From an uncultured Alteromonadaceae bacterium (GTDB taxonomy: Bacteria > Pseudomonadota > Gammaproteobacteria > Enterobacterales > Alteromonadaceae): DNA of 55,785 bases. The notes under the pieces are model-generated. The model was not told the origin of the DNA and did not search any database. It saw nothing but the letters and a program-made list of their open reading frames with translations. Every line of letters begins with the position of its first letter. Within the stretch, counting starts at the first letter, position 1. Both the position numbers and the translations under genes were made by a program. The stretch lies in the NCBI GenBank assembly GCA_950073835.1, contig CATMRP010000010.1, positions 1 through 55,785 of the forward strand. The letters run 5' to 3'. This document shows positions 9,127-17,019 of this stretch, piece by piece.

Positions 9127-9702
9127 ATGAATAATACCTATATCGCCGTTCATAATAAGTCGCTGGTCGCTCAGGGCGACTTGCCGGCGGTTATCCGCGA
9201 AACAATCAGGCAGTGCGCCAACGTTGAGCCCTATCTGTACCAACTTGACAATGGCAAGCGGTTGGATATCGACTGGCGCGGTGATGCCGAAGATATTATT
9301 CAGCGCTTGCCTGCTGCACTGGTACCATCGGCTAAGAAGCGCGGCCGGCCAAAGCTTGGCGTTATCTCAAAAGAGGTGACTTTACTGCCAGAGCACTGGG
9401 AGTGGTTATCGGTGCAGCGCGGCGGGGCTTCTACCACGATACGCCGCCTGATTGACTCGGCCATGAGCAGCATGACACCGGCGCAGGAACGACGCATTAA
9501 GCAGGATCAGTTGTACAGCTTGATGCGGATCTTCGAGGATGAAGCCGGATTTGAAGCGGCCTCCCGGGCACTCTACCGATTGGATGAAACGGCATTTATC
9601 AGCGCAATTTCAAACTGGCCAGTCGATTTACAGGCAATCTACAAGGATAAGTTTCACCACTTGCTAACGATAGGAAATACCTCTTATGACGGAACAAACT
9701 AG
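9127..9702 (+). CDS. DUF2239 family protein, possible ribbon-helix-helix regulator
   Basis: 191 residues. The middle (about 71-113) carries the DUF2239 signature KRGRPKLG, then KEVTLLPEHWEWL and GGASTTIRRLIDSAM. A short beta strand (82-87) followed by two helices, the second with a Ser-rich start and paired Arg, looks like a ribbon-helix-helix DNA-binding unit, and KKRGRPK resembles an AT-hook-like basic tract. This fold assignment is my inference; the family is formally of unknown function. It heads an operon with an efflux pump (overlapping by 17 bases) and follows two palindromes, so an autorepressor role is reasonable. Confidence 0.75.
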   Translation: MNNTYIAVHNKSLVAQGDLPAVIRETIRQCANVEPYLYQLDNGKRLDIDWRGDAEDIIQRLPAALVPSAKKRGRPKLGVISKEVTLLPEHWEWLSVQRGGASTTIRRLIDSAMSSMTPAQERRIKQDQLYSLMRIFEDEAGFEAASRALYRLDETAFISAISNWPVDLQAIYKDKFHHLLTIGNTSYDGTN

Positions 9703-11104
9703 CCACAATCCCTACGTGAGTCCGCCGTTAACACGGGTATTTCTGAAAACCGCGCTGCCGATTATTCTGATGATGGTGGTGAGTGGTTCGCTGAATCTGG
9801 TGGACGCCTATTTTATTGGTGTATTTGTAGGCGCCGACGCCCTGGCAGCGGTGACCGCCATGTTTCCGTTGTTTATGGTCTTGATTGCTTTGTCGACCTG
9901 GATTGCCAGCGGTTTTGCCAGTGTGATGGCCCGCCTCAGCGGCGCTGGCAACCATGACGAAGCGCGCAACGCTTATGCCCAGGCCCTCACCCTGGCGCTG
10001 GTTATCAGCGTTATCCTGCTAACGGCATTCAGCCTGACCGGTCAGGCACTGGCGCTGGTCAGTAACAATGGTAATCAGGCCCAGGCAGCAATGAGCTTCA
10101 CTTACATGAGTATTATTATGTTTGGTGCGCCGCTGATTTTCTGGCTGGGAGTTGCCTCAGACAGTCTGCGTAGTGAAGGGCATATTGGTTTTATCGCGCT
10201 GGTTTCGCTGTTAACCACTGTGGGTAACGGCGCTATGAATTACGTGTTCATAGTACTATTGGAACTAGGTGTGGCCGGTTCTTCTTATGGCACTATTGCA
10301 GCGCAAATCATTGCTTTGTGTGCGGTGTGGGGCTTTCGCCGTAGCCACAAAAACCGTCTCGGCATACCACTTTTTACATTAACGGTAGCGCGCACTCGCT
10401 GGCGCGAATTTTTGTCTTTGGGGGCGCCATCAAGCCTGACTTATGTGGGAGTGGCGCTGACCTCAGGAGCGATCCTTTTCAGCCTGCAGCAATGGCTACC
10501 TGATAGCTACGAAGTCACAGTTAGCGCCTATGGCGTTATCACCCGGGTGATGACCTTTATCTATTTGCCATTACTGGGACTGGGCCTGGCTATGCAAAGT
10601 ATTGTAGGTAACAACGTGGGGGCGGAGCAATTTCAGCGGTCTAATCGCAGCTTGTGTATTGCCGTTGGCGTTGCCCTGGTTTATGGCGTATTAACCGAAA
10701 CGTTGCTGTGGTGGTTGCGCGCTGATATCGGCCTGCTATTTGTTGACGACCCGGCGGTAACCAGTGAAATAGCCAGACTGCTGCCGGTGGTAAGCCTGGC
10801 GCTGTTCCTGCTGGGCCCGTTAATGCTGATCAGCTTTTATTTTCAAAGTATCGGTGATGCCCGACGGGCGGGTATCTTAAGTATTGCCAAAACCTACCTG
10901 TTTGCCCTGCCATTAATTATTGTATTGCCATTAATATGGGGAGAATGGGGGATTTGGTATGCCGGGCCAGCGGCCGAATTTCTTGCCCTGCTGCTCACCA
11001 TCGGCATATTGTACCAACGTGCTATACAGGGCAACCATCGCTTTGGTTTATTGTATGCAGTCAATCAACCTGAGTCACAACCCATCAAGCAGGAGGCGAT
11101 ATGA
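9686..11104 (+). CDS. MATE family efflux transporter
   Basis: 472 residues with twelve predicted membrane helices in two halves. The first half has the MATE pattern LPIILMMVVSGSLNLVDAYFIG and the second SLGAPSSLTYVGVAL, with GLGLAMQSIVGNNVGAEQF at the usual place in helix 8-9. MATE pumps export cationic drugs or metabolites against Na+ or H+. Its ATG lies 17 bases inside the DUF2239 gene, and its stop shares ATGA with the next gene, so the three are translated as a unit. Substrate unknown. Confidence 0.92.
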   Translation: MTEQTSHNPYVSPPLTRVFLKTALPIILMMVVSGSLNLVDAYFIGVFVGADALAAVTAMFPLFMVLIALSTWIASGFASVMARLSGAGNHDEARNAYAQALTLALVISVILLTAFSLTGQALALVSNNGNQAQAAMSFTYMSIIMFGAPLIFWLGVASDSLRSEGHIGFIALVSLLTTVGNGAMNYVFIVLLELGVAGSSYGTIAAQIIALCAVWGFRRSHKNRLGIPLFTLTVARTRWREFLSLGAPSSLTYVGVALTSGAILFSLQQWLPDSYEVTVSAYGVITRVMTFIYLPLLGLGLAMQSIVGNNVGAEQFQRSNRSLCIAVGVALVYGVLTETLLWWLRADIGLLFVDDPAVTSEIARLLPVVSLALFLLGPLMLISFYFQSIGDARRAGILSIAKTYLFALPLIIVLPLIWGEWGIWYAGPAAEFLALLLTIGILYQRAIQGNHRFGLLYAVNQPESQPIKQEAI

Positions 11105-11508
11105 GCAAAGACAATGACACTTATCAACAGGGGCTTAAAATACGCCGCGAGGTAATGGGCGATGCACATGTTAACCGGGCCATGAATAACGCTTCTGAGT
11201 TTAGTCAACCGCTGCAGGATATGGTGATCCGCAATGCCTGGGGTGAAACCTGGGTACGCCAGGGCATTAATAAGCAAACCCGCAGTTTGGTTACCATTGC
11301 CACGCTGGCAGCGCTTAAAGCCTCTACCGAGCTAAAAGGGCATGTCAGAGGGGCACTACGCAATGGTTGCAGCGTGGCGGAGATACAGGAAGTCCTGCTG
11401 CATTCTGCGGTGTATTGTGGCATGCCAGCCGGGATTGAGGCGTTTCGCGCGGCGGAAGAAGCGATTTTGGCCTGGCAGGAAGAAAACGACAAGCCGGCCG
11501 CTAAATAG
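11101..11508 (+). CDS. carboxymuconolactone decarboxylase family protein (PcaC-like)
   Basis: 135 residues. The sequence follows the gamma-carboxymuconolactone decarboxylase pattern closely: REVMGDAHVNRA near the N-terminus, AWGETWVRQGINKQTRSLVTIA and HVRGALRNGCSVAEIQEVLLHSAVYCGMPAG. The family decarboxylates 4-carboxymuconolactone in the protocatechuate branch of the beta-ketoadipate pathway, but no other pca gene adjoins it and many relatives have other or antioxidant (AhpD-like) roles. There is no CxxC thiol pair, so an AhpD-type peroxidase role is unlikely. It overlaps the MATE gene by four bases (ATGA) and is last in that operon. Confidence 0.85.
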   Translation: MSKDNDTYQQGLKIRREVMGDAHVNRAMNNASEFSQPLQDMVIRNAWGETWVRQGINKQTRSLVTIATLAALKASTELKGHVRGALRNGCSVAEIQEVLLHSAVYCGMPAGIEAFRAAEEAILAWQEENDKPAAK

Positions 11509-11641
11509 CATCGGCTGGGAAGGGGGGAACAGGTTTGCCTAATGCCTGAAAGGCAAACAGCAGTGGCCGGAGGCTTAATCTGACGCTACAGTATTAAATC
11601 AGCGAAATTAATAAAAACAAGGCTATAAGGATACCTCTACG

Positions 11642-12952
11642 ATGCTAGCCGCTGCTGCGAAACCTTTTGTCAATCTGGTAGAAAAATACCTACCTGATCC
11701 CTTTGTTTTTGTTCTGGCGTTAACCTTTGTGGTTATTGGAGCGGCAGTGATGCTGCAACAACAACCCGTGACGTTGGTTTTAACGTACTGGGGAACTGGG
11801 TTCTGGAGTCTGCTTACCTTCTCGATGCAAATGTTACTGGTGCTGGTGTCAGGTCACATGCTGGCGAGCACTGCAATAGTCAAAAGTGCGCTAAATGGGA
11901 TCGCTCGTTTAGCCGCTTCACCGGGTAAAGCTATCCTGTTGGTTACACTGGTATCTATGCTGGCCAGCTGGCTTAACTGGGGTTTTGGATTGGTTGTTGG
12001 CGCATTATTTGCCAAAGCTATTGCGCGGAGAGTTAAGGTCGATTACCGCTTATTAGTTGCCAGTGCCTACTCAAGCTTTGTGGTGTGGCATGGGGGACTG
12101 GCCGGTTCCATTCCTTTGACTATTGCTACTCCCGGCCACTTTACGGAAGATCTTATTGGTATCGTCGACACCAGCGAAACGCTGTTCTCAAGGCTAAATC
12201 TGATATTGCTGGCGCTCATGATAGTGATACTACCGATTGTCAACAGAGCAATGATGCCGGCAGAAGCAGACCGGGTATATGTTGACCCTGAATTACTGGA
12301 TGAGCCTGATTCATCAACACCTTCAACGGCAATACGGCCAGCCGAAAAGCTGGAACGTCACCCACTGCTGGCGCAATTCGTCGGACTGGCAGGCATTGCG
12401 TATCTTGGGATGTACTTTATTGAGGGGGGGGCGCTCAACCTGAATATCATTAACTTTTTGTTTCTGTTTCTGGCTATTGTTCTGCACGGAACGCCTGAAC
12501 GGTTGCTGCATAGCATGCAGCAGGCGATCAAGGGCGCGAGCGGGATTGTGCTGCAGTTTCCATTCTACGCGGGAATAATGGCTGTAATGGTTCAATCTGA
12601 CCTCGCCAGGGATTTATCCCAATGGCTAATTAGCACAGCCACCGCGGAGACACTGGCGCTCTTCAGCTTTTTAAGTGCCGGGGTGGTGAATATGCTGATC
12701 CCCTCTGGCGGTGGTCAATGGGCTGTACAGGCGCCTGTTGTATTACCGGCAGCCATCGAACTGGGGGCCGATGTAAGCAAGGTGGCCATGGCAGTGGCAT
12801 GGGGAGATGCCTGGACAAACCTTATCCAGCCATTCTGGGCGCTGCCGGTACTGGCTATTGCGGGTTTAAAAGCCAAGGATATCATGGGGTTTTGCCTTGT
12901 ACAGCTTGTCATCACGGGTATTATCATCAGCGTTGTGTTAACGCTACTGTAG
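11642..12952 (+). CDS. short-chain fatty acid transporter, AtoE family
   Basis: 436 residues with about eleven membrane segments. It has the family hallmarks KYLPDPFVFVLALT at the N-terminus, GHMLASTAIVKSAL, ASWLNWGFGLVVGALFAKAIARR, HGGLAGSIPLTIATPGH, and GVVNMLIPSGGGQWAVQAP near the C-terminus. Members are thought to take up short-chain fatty acids such as acetoacetate or butyrate. An AAGGAT tract precedes the ATG. It has no ato or thiolase partners here and is separated from the decarboxylase by 133 bases, so it is probably its own transcript. Confidence 0.88.
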   Translation: MLAAAAKPFVNLVEKYLPDPFVFVLALTFVVIGAAVMLQQQPVTLVLTYWGTGFWSLLTFSMQMLLVLVSGHMLASTAIVKSALNGIARLAASPGKAILLVTLVSMLASWLNWGFGLVVGALFAKAIARRVKVDYRLLVASAYSSFVVWHGGLAGSIPLTIATPGHFTEDLIGIVDTSETLFSRLNLILLALMIVILPIVNRAMMPAEADRVYVDPELLDEPDSSTPSTAIRPAEKLERHPLLAQFVGLAGIAYLGMYFIEGGALNLNIINFLFLFLAIVLHGTPERLLHSMQQAIKGASGIVLQFPFYAGIMAVMVQSDLARDLSQWLISTATAETLALFSFLSAGVVNMLIPSGGGQWAVQAPVVLPAAIELGADVSKVAMAVAWGDAWTNLIQPFWALPVLAIAGLKAKDIMGFCLVQLVITGIIISVVLTLL

Positions 12953-13081
12953 TCGGAGTCCTGTACGCAACAGATTGAACTCACAACCTTTAGAGGTCTT
13001 TCGGGAAAGTAGACATGTAACTTGCAGTGCCCGGTTTCTTAAAGCAAGATATAACCACTTCTTAATTTGAGTTATTTATCA

Positions 13082-13918
13082 ATGCAACAGCCCATTTTCA
13101 TTATTGGTACGCAACGTTCTGGCACCACGCTTTTAACCAGAATGCTGTCGGCACATCCAGGTTTATTTATTCAAAATGAAATGGGTACCTATGGTGTTTT
13201 TGATAAACCTTACACGACTGAAGTATTGCACGGCAGAATCACCGGGCGACTTCGGGATCGGTATTCCATTGATGTCGCATCGCTGGAATCGAAGGGGGTT
13301 CTGTGGGGCTGGAAAGATCCGATGTTAACGCCACATCTGGATGAGCTGGCTGAACATTATCCGCAAAGCAAATTTATTGTTATTATTCGTGATCCCCGTG
13401 CTGTGGTAGCCTCTTATATCGACAATGCCTGGGGGCTTGGTACTACGCCTTATACCGGCGCTTTGCGCTGGCAGGATGAAGTCACCACACAACTGGATTT
13501 TTGTCGTGCTCACCAGCACCGATGCCTATGGTTTACTTATGAAAACCTGATCGAGAACAATCAACAGGCATTAACCCGAATCTGCGAATTTCTGGGCGTA
13601 GACTTTGATAACGGCATGCTTGAGTATTATAAAAAACCGCTGGAGTTTGGCCAGAACCGCTCCAATATGAACACCCAAAAACCCATTGAAAAGTCGAGTT
13701 TGACCAAGTGGAAAGCGGCCTTTTCATCCCGCCAGATAGGGATTATTAATAACGTGTGCCAGGACGTGATGACCGAGCTTGATTACACTGATATGGCGGA
13801 CCTTAATACCCGCATCGGAAGCCTGGAAAAAAGCTATTACGGGCTACACCAAAAGATAATGGGTGAACTGCAACTACAGTATCAGCTACGAAAGGCCCGC
13901 CGCAACGCGAAAAAATAG
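13082..13918 (+). CDS. sulfotransferase family protein
   Basis: About 278 residues from ATG 13082; a TTG at 13067 in frame is possible but neither has a strong ribosome site. The 5'-phosphosulfate loop is GTQRSGTTLLTRML close to the N-terminus, and the 3'-phosphate site is IVIIRDPRAVVASYIDNAWG, so it should bind PAPS. Sulfated acceptor unknown; bacterial relatives modify polysaccharides, lipids or proteins. The C-terminal 30 residues are basic and helical (QLRKARRNAKK). It lies alone, convergent with the XRE-cupin regulator. Confidence 0.88.
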   Translation: MQQPIFIIGTQRSGTTLLTRMLSAHPGLFIQNEMGTYGVFDKPYTTEVLHGRITGRLRDRYSIDVASLESKGVLWGWKDPMLTPHLDELAEHYPQSKFIVIIRDPRAVVASYIDNAWGLGTTPYTGALRWQDEVTTQLDFCRAHQHRCLWFTYENLIENNQQALTRICEFLGVDFDNGMLEYYKKPLEFGQNRSNMNTQKPIEKSSLTKWKAAFSSRQIGIINNVCQDVMTELDYTDMADLNTRIGSLEKSYYGLHQKIMGELQLQYQLRKARRNAKK

Positions 13919-13942
13919 TGTTGGCCCGTGGCTCTCTATGGG

Positions 13943-14476
13943 TTAATAGCAAATAATATTGTGAAAAACGGTGTACTCAGAGCGGGCCTTGTAAATATGT
14001 GGCTGGTCGGCAAAGAAGCGCAGACTTTGACCCGCCCGCAGTTCGTGCCAGGCATTATCAAAATACACCGATAGCTCGCCATTTAGCACATGAACATGTT
14101 CAATTACGCCGGTGGCGTGAGGGTCGGATTGTTGTTCATGAAAATTAAGCAGACTGACTTCCATCACTTCCATTCGCGTGTCTTCACGATATGAAAAAAT
14201 CGCTTTAACTTTCATGTTCGGGTCATCAGGAAAATTGTCATCACCGGCTTTTTCATCATTGCCGGTGGCGAAGAAGGCGGAAAAGGAGGCATCTAACCCG
14301 CTGGCTATTTTCCACAGCGTTGAAATAGTCGGACTCGATTCCTGGCGCTCAATCTGGCCCAGCATAGCCTTGGACACCCCGGTTAATTTTGCTACCGAAT
14401 CCAGACTCAGGCCCTGGGCTTTACGCAATGCTTTTAAGTGCTGCGCGATATGTTGCTTGAATGCTTGTTCTGCCAT
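13943..14476 (-). CDS. XRE-family regulator with C-terminal cupin domain
   Basis: 177 residues. Residues 9-65 form an HTH of the XRE/Cro type (LKALRKAQGLSLDSVAKLTGVSK, then QIERQESSPTISTLWKIASGL), and the C-terminal half is a single cupin barrel (HVHVLNGELSVYF, LRAGQSLRFFADQPHIYKA) that usually senses a small ligand. It is divergent from acdS, with two GTGC-N8-GCAC palindromes in the shared 163-base region. The arrangement suggests it controls acdS and itself. In soil proteobacteria acdS is commonly regulated by an Lrp-type AcdR, so this would be a different regulator. Confidence 0.9.
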   Translation of the reverse strand: MAEQAFKQHIAQHLKALRKAQGLSLDSVAKLTGVSKAMLGQIERQESSPTISTLWKIASGLDASFSAFFATGNDEKAGDDNFPDDPNMKVKAIFSYREDTRMEVMEVSLLNFHEQQSDPHATGVIEHVHVLNGELSVYFDNAWHELRAGQSLRFFADQPHIYKARSEYTVFHNIICY

Positions 14477-14492
14477 AACGAAATAATTATTT

Positions 14493-14546
14493 GTGCGCTA
14501 TAACGCACGGTGGTATGGTGGGTTATCATTGTGCAGTATAACGCAC
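14493..14546. promoter_or_regulatory. two GTGC-N8-GCAC operators between the XRE-cupin regulator and acdS
   Basis: GTGC and GCAC flank GCTATAAC at 14493-14508 and AGTATAAC at 14531-14546, so the two boxes match at 14 of 16 positions. They are 38 bases apart. The first lies 16 bases upstream of the regulator's ATG, the second about 94 bases upstream of the acdS ATG. TATAAC inside each could serve as a -10 element. The binding protein is inferred to be the adjacent XRE-cupin protein. Confidence 0.75.
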
Positions 14547-14639
14547 AACTGGCGCCAGGTCTGATATTTGTGTCAAAAAGCTGCTGATCCATTTCAGTCA
14601 GCGCATAGAGATTCAACCATTTTTTGGGAAAGCAGGTTT

Positions 14640-15662
14640 ATGAAGTCATTAATCAGTAACTTTGAGCGTTACCCACTGACATTCGGGGTAACACCAATTG
14701 AGTATTTGCCAAGGCTGAGCGAAGCGCTTGGCGGTAAGGTTGATATTTATGCCAAACGAGAGGATTGTAATTCCGGTTTGGCACTGGGCGGCAACAAGCT
14801 GAGAAAGCTCGAGTACATCGTGCCGGATGCTCTGGCCAGTGGTGCAGATACACTGGTGTCAATTGGCGGTGTGCAGTCTAATCATACCCGTATGGTGGCA
14901 GCCACGGCGGCCAAAATTGGTATGAAGTGTGTGGTGGTACAGGAAAAGTGGGTGCCACACTATGATGCCGTTTACGACCGGGTTGGTAATATCCAGCTAA
15001 CCCGCCTGATGGGGGCTGACAGCCGGCTGGTGGATGATGGCTTCGATATCGGCATTCGGGACAGCTGGCAGAAAGCTATTCAGTCGGTCGAAGAGGCTGG
15101 CGGTAAGCCTTATGCAATCCCAGCAGGCGCTTCGGTGCATAAATACGGCGCGCTGGGTTACATTGGTTTTGCCGATGAAGTGATTGCTCAGGAAAAAGAG
15201 CTGGGGTTTAAGTTCGACTACATCGTGGTCTGCGTTGTCACCGGCTCTACCCAGGGCGGTATGATTGTCGGTTTTGCCAATCATGACCGTGCCGATACCG
15301 TGATAGGTATTGATGCGTCGGGTACTGTTGAACAAACCCGTGAGCAGGTCACCAGTATTGTTAATAACACGGCAGAGTTGGTAGGTTTAGGCCGTGAGGT
15401 ACGGGAAGATGAAATTGTCATCAATCCGGATTATGCCTACCCGGCCTACGGTGTGCCCTCTGAGGAAACCAACGAAGCCATTCGACTGGCAGCGAAGACC
15501 GAAGCGATGATCACCGATCCGGTGTACGAAGGAAAATCGATGCAGGGCCTTATTGACCTAACCAAAAAAGGCTTCTTCCCGGCAGGCTCGAAAGTACTCT
15601 ATGCCCACCTTGGCGGAGCGCCGGCACTCAACGGCTACAGCTATCACTATAAAGATGGCTAA
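14640..15662 (+). CDS. acdS: 1-aminocyclopropane-1-carboxylate (ACC) deaminase
   Basis: 340 residues from ATG 14640, chosen because the protein then begins like known AcdS enzymes ([23 protein letters not shown]) and an AAAGCAGG lies upstream. It is a fold-type II PLP enzyme; Lys53 in [10 protein letters not shown] binds PLP. Compared with the Pseudomonas enzyme (offset +2) the active-site residues are all kept: Lys53 (K51), Ser80 (S78), Tyr270 (Y268), Tyr296 (Y294), Glu297 (E295) and Leu324 (L322). The last two separate true ACC deaminases from D-cysteine desulfhydrases. It cleaves ACC, the ethylene precursor, to 2-oxobutyrate and ammonia. Single gene, divergent from the XRE-cupin regulator. 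Confidence 0.94.
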   Translation: MKSLISNFERYPLTFGVTPIEYLPRLSEALGGKVDIYAKREDCNSGLALGGNKLRKLEYIVPDALASGADTLVSIGGVQSNHTRMVAATAAKIGMKCVVVQEKWVPHYDAVYDRVGNIQLTRLMGADSRLVDDGFDIGIRDSWQKAIQSVEEAGGKPYAIPAGASVHKYGALGYIGFADEVIAQEKELGFKFDYIVVCVVTGSTQGGMIVGFANHDRADTVIGIDASGTVEQTREQVTSIVNNTAELVGLGREVREDEIVINPDYAYPAYGVPSEETNEAIRLAAKTEAMITDPVYEGKSMQGLIDLTKKGFFPAGSKVLYAHLGGAPALNGYSYHYKDG

Positions 15663-15679
15663 GGCGCAAAGCCTTTAAA
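15661..15679 (+). terminator. weak hairpin at the acdS stop
   Basis: AAGGC (15661-15665) and GCCTT (15671-15675) pair around a five-base loop and are followed by TAAATT. The stem is short and overlaps the stop codon, so termination here is only a possibility. Confidence 0.35.
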
Positions 15680-15726
15680 TTGACTAAAGGGGGGGAGTAA
15701 TTTCGCCTCTTTTCAAAAAACGGTCA

Positions 15727-16734
15727 CTACCCGGTCTGTCTGACAACCGAATTTCTGGCCACAAAAGTGGGCAGGTATTTGTAGGTAACGTCCCTATCGG
15801 GCTGCTTGCCCTGGGCATAGTCCAGGGCCAGACTGGCCGCCTGGGATGCCATCCATTCAATAGGATAGTTCATGGTGGTTAACTTGGGGCGACAAAACTG
15901 TGCCTGCAGCACATCATCGAAGCCCATCACAGAAACGTCTTTCGGCACCTCAAGATTGTGGTCATACAATGTATTAATGGCGCCTGCGGCCATGGCGTCG
16001 TTGTAGGCCAGAATCGCGGTAAAGCGGGCGCCGGAAGCGAGCAACTGGCGCATGGCAATCTCACCGCCTTCCTGGTTGGGGGCGGCATGAACTATCTGTG
16101 AGTCGGTTAAGTCTATTCCCCACTCAGCCAGAGATTCCCTTATTCCCTGTTCGCGTTGGACGCGGTCCTCAATAGCAAAATCACTGCTGATAACCGCAAT
16201 TTTTCGATGACCGAGTTTGAGCACATATTCTGCCATCATGCGTCCGCCGGCAACATTGTCCAGCCACACACAGCGATGTTTAATAGCTTCAATATAACGG
16301 TTGATCAGCACAAAGCCTGGGGCCTGTCGGGCCAGTTGAATCAGCGTGTCGTCGTCAAGAAATTTGGCGTGAACCACCATGGCCTTTACGCGATGATTCA
16401 ACAGCGTTTCGATGGCTTTTAACTCGGTTTCAGCCTGCACAGAGCCAGAGCTCATTAACAGTTGGGTGTTGGCTTTACGGGCCACTTTTTCAATGGCATC
16501 GGCATAGGTCGCAAAAAACGGATCCATTAGTTCTGCCAGCACCAGTCCCAGGGATGTGCTTTTTTGGGTAACCAGTGCCCGCGCGTTAATGTTGGGCCGA
16601 TAGCCCATTTTGTCCATCACTGCTTTTACGTGCTCGCGAGTTTTCGGGCCAACCTTGGGGCCATTATTGATCACTCGCGAAACGGTTGCCGGGGAAACGT
16701 TTGCCGCTTCGGCAATATCCTTGATGGTTATCAT
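15727..16734 (-). CDS. LacI/GalR-family transcriptional regulator
   Basis: 335 residues. The N-terminal HTH is MITIKDIAEAANVSPATVSRVINN with the following hinge GYRPNINARALVTQKS, and the rest is a periplasmic-binding-protein fold (sensor) with typical GFVLINRYIE, DNVAGGRMMAEYVLKLGHRKIAVIS and SVMGFDD segments, closest in pattern to GalR/GalS. It should bind a sugar or sugar phosphate. No sugar catabolic gene adjoins it; it is divergent from an MFS carrier, and a GGGAAAC/GTTTCCC palindrome lies between them. Confidence 0.92.
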   Translation of the reverse strand: MITIKDIAEAANVSPATVSRVINNGPKVGPKTREHVKAVMDKMGYRPNINARALVTQKSTSLGLVLAELMDPFFATYADAIEKVARKANTQLLMSSGSVQAETELKAIETLLNHRVKAMVVHAKFLDDDTLIQLARQAPGFVLINRYIEAIKHRCVWLDNVAGGRMMAEYVLKLGHRKIAVISSDFAIEDRVQREQGIRESLAEWGIDLTDSQIVHAAPNQEGGEIAMRQLLASGARFTAILAYNDAMAAGAINTLYDHNLEVPKDVSVMGFDDVLQAQFCRPKLTTMNYPIEWMASQAASLALDYAQGKQPDRDVTYKYLPTFVARNSVVRQTG

Positions 16735-16812
16735 TTATCTTCCGTCATTACTGGGGCTACGGTACTTTTGTTTATAGGCGCCTAACATGAGGGTACTATT
16801 AAAATGCGGCCA

Positions 16813-16828
16813 GGGAAACACGTTTCCC
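16813..16828. promoter_or_regulatory. GGGAAAC-AC-GTTTCCC palindrome, candidate LacI-family operator
   Basis: Two exact seven-base arms separated by two bases form a 16-base palindrome of the size and CG-centred style of LacI-family operators. It lies 79 bases upstream of the LacI gene and about 190 bases upstream of the divergent MFS gene. Confidence 0.6.
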
Positions 16829-17019
16829 CCGCTTTCGCCCATACCTGACAGCCCCTCATTATCATGCTTTGCCTGGCTATGATGTTGGATTAGTTTTTGT
16901 CGTGTAGCCAGATAATGATTTTGCTTTACTTTCGGCAGAAACCGGCATAGATTCCCCGTCAATTTCACCCCTGTAGTGTCTACCACTTCATTTTTACTCT
17001 CAGGTAGCGCAGTTTTCTT

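Noticed and set aside
16735..16986. 83-codon minus-strand frame before the LacI gene
   Set aside because: Contains the likely promoter and operator of the divergent pair; no domain and no ribosome site.
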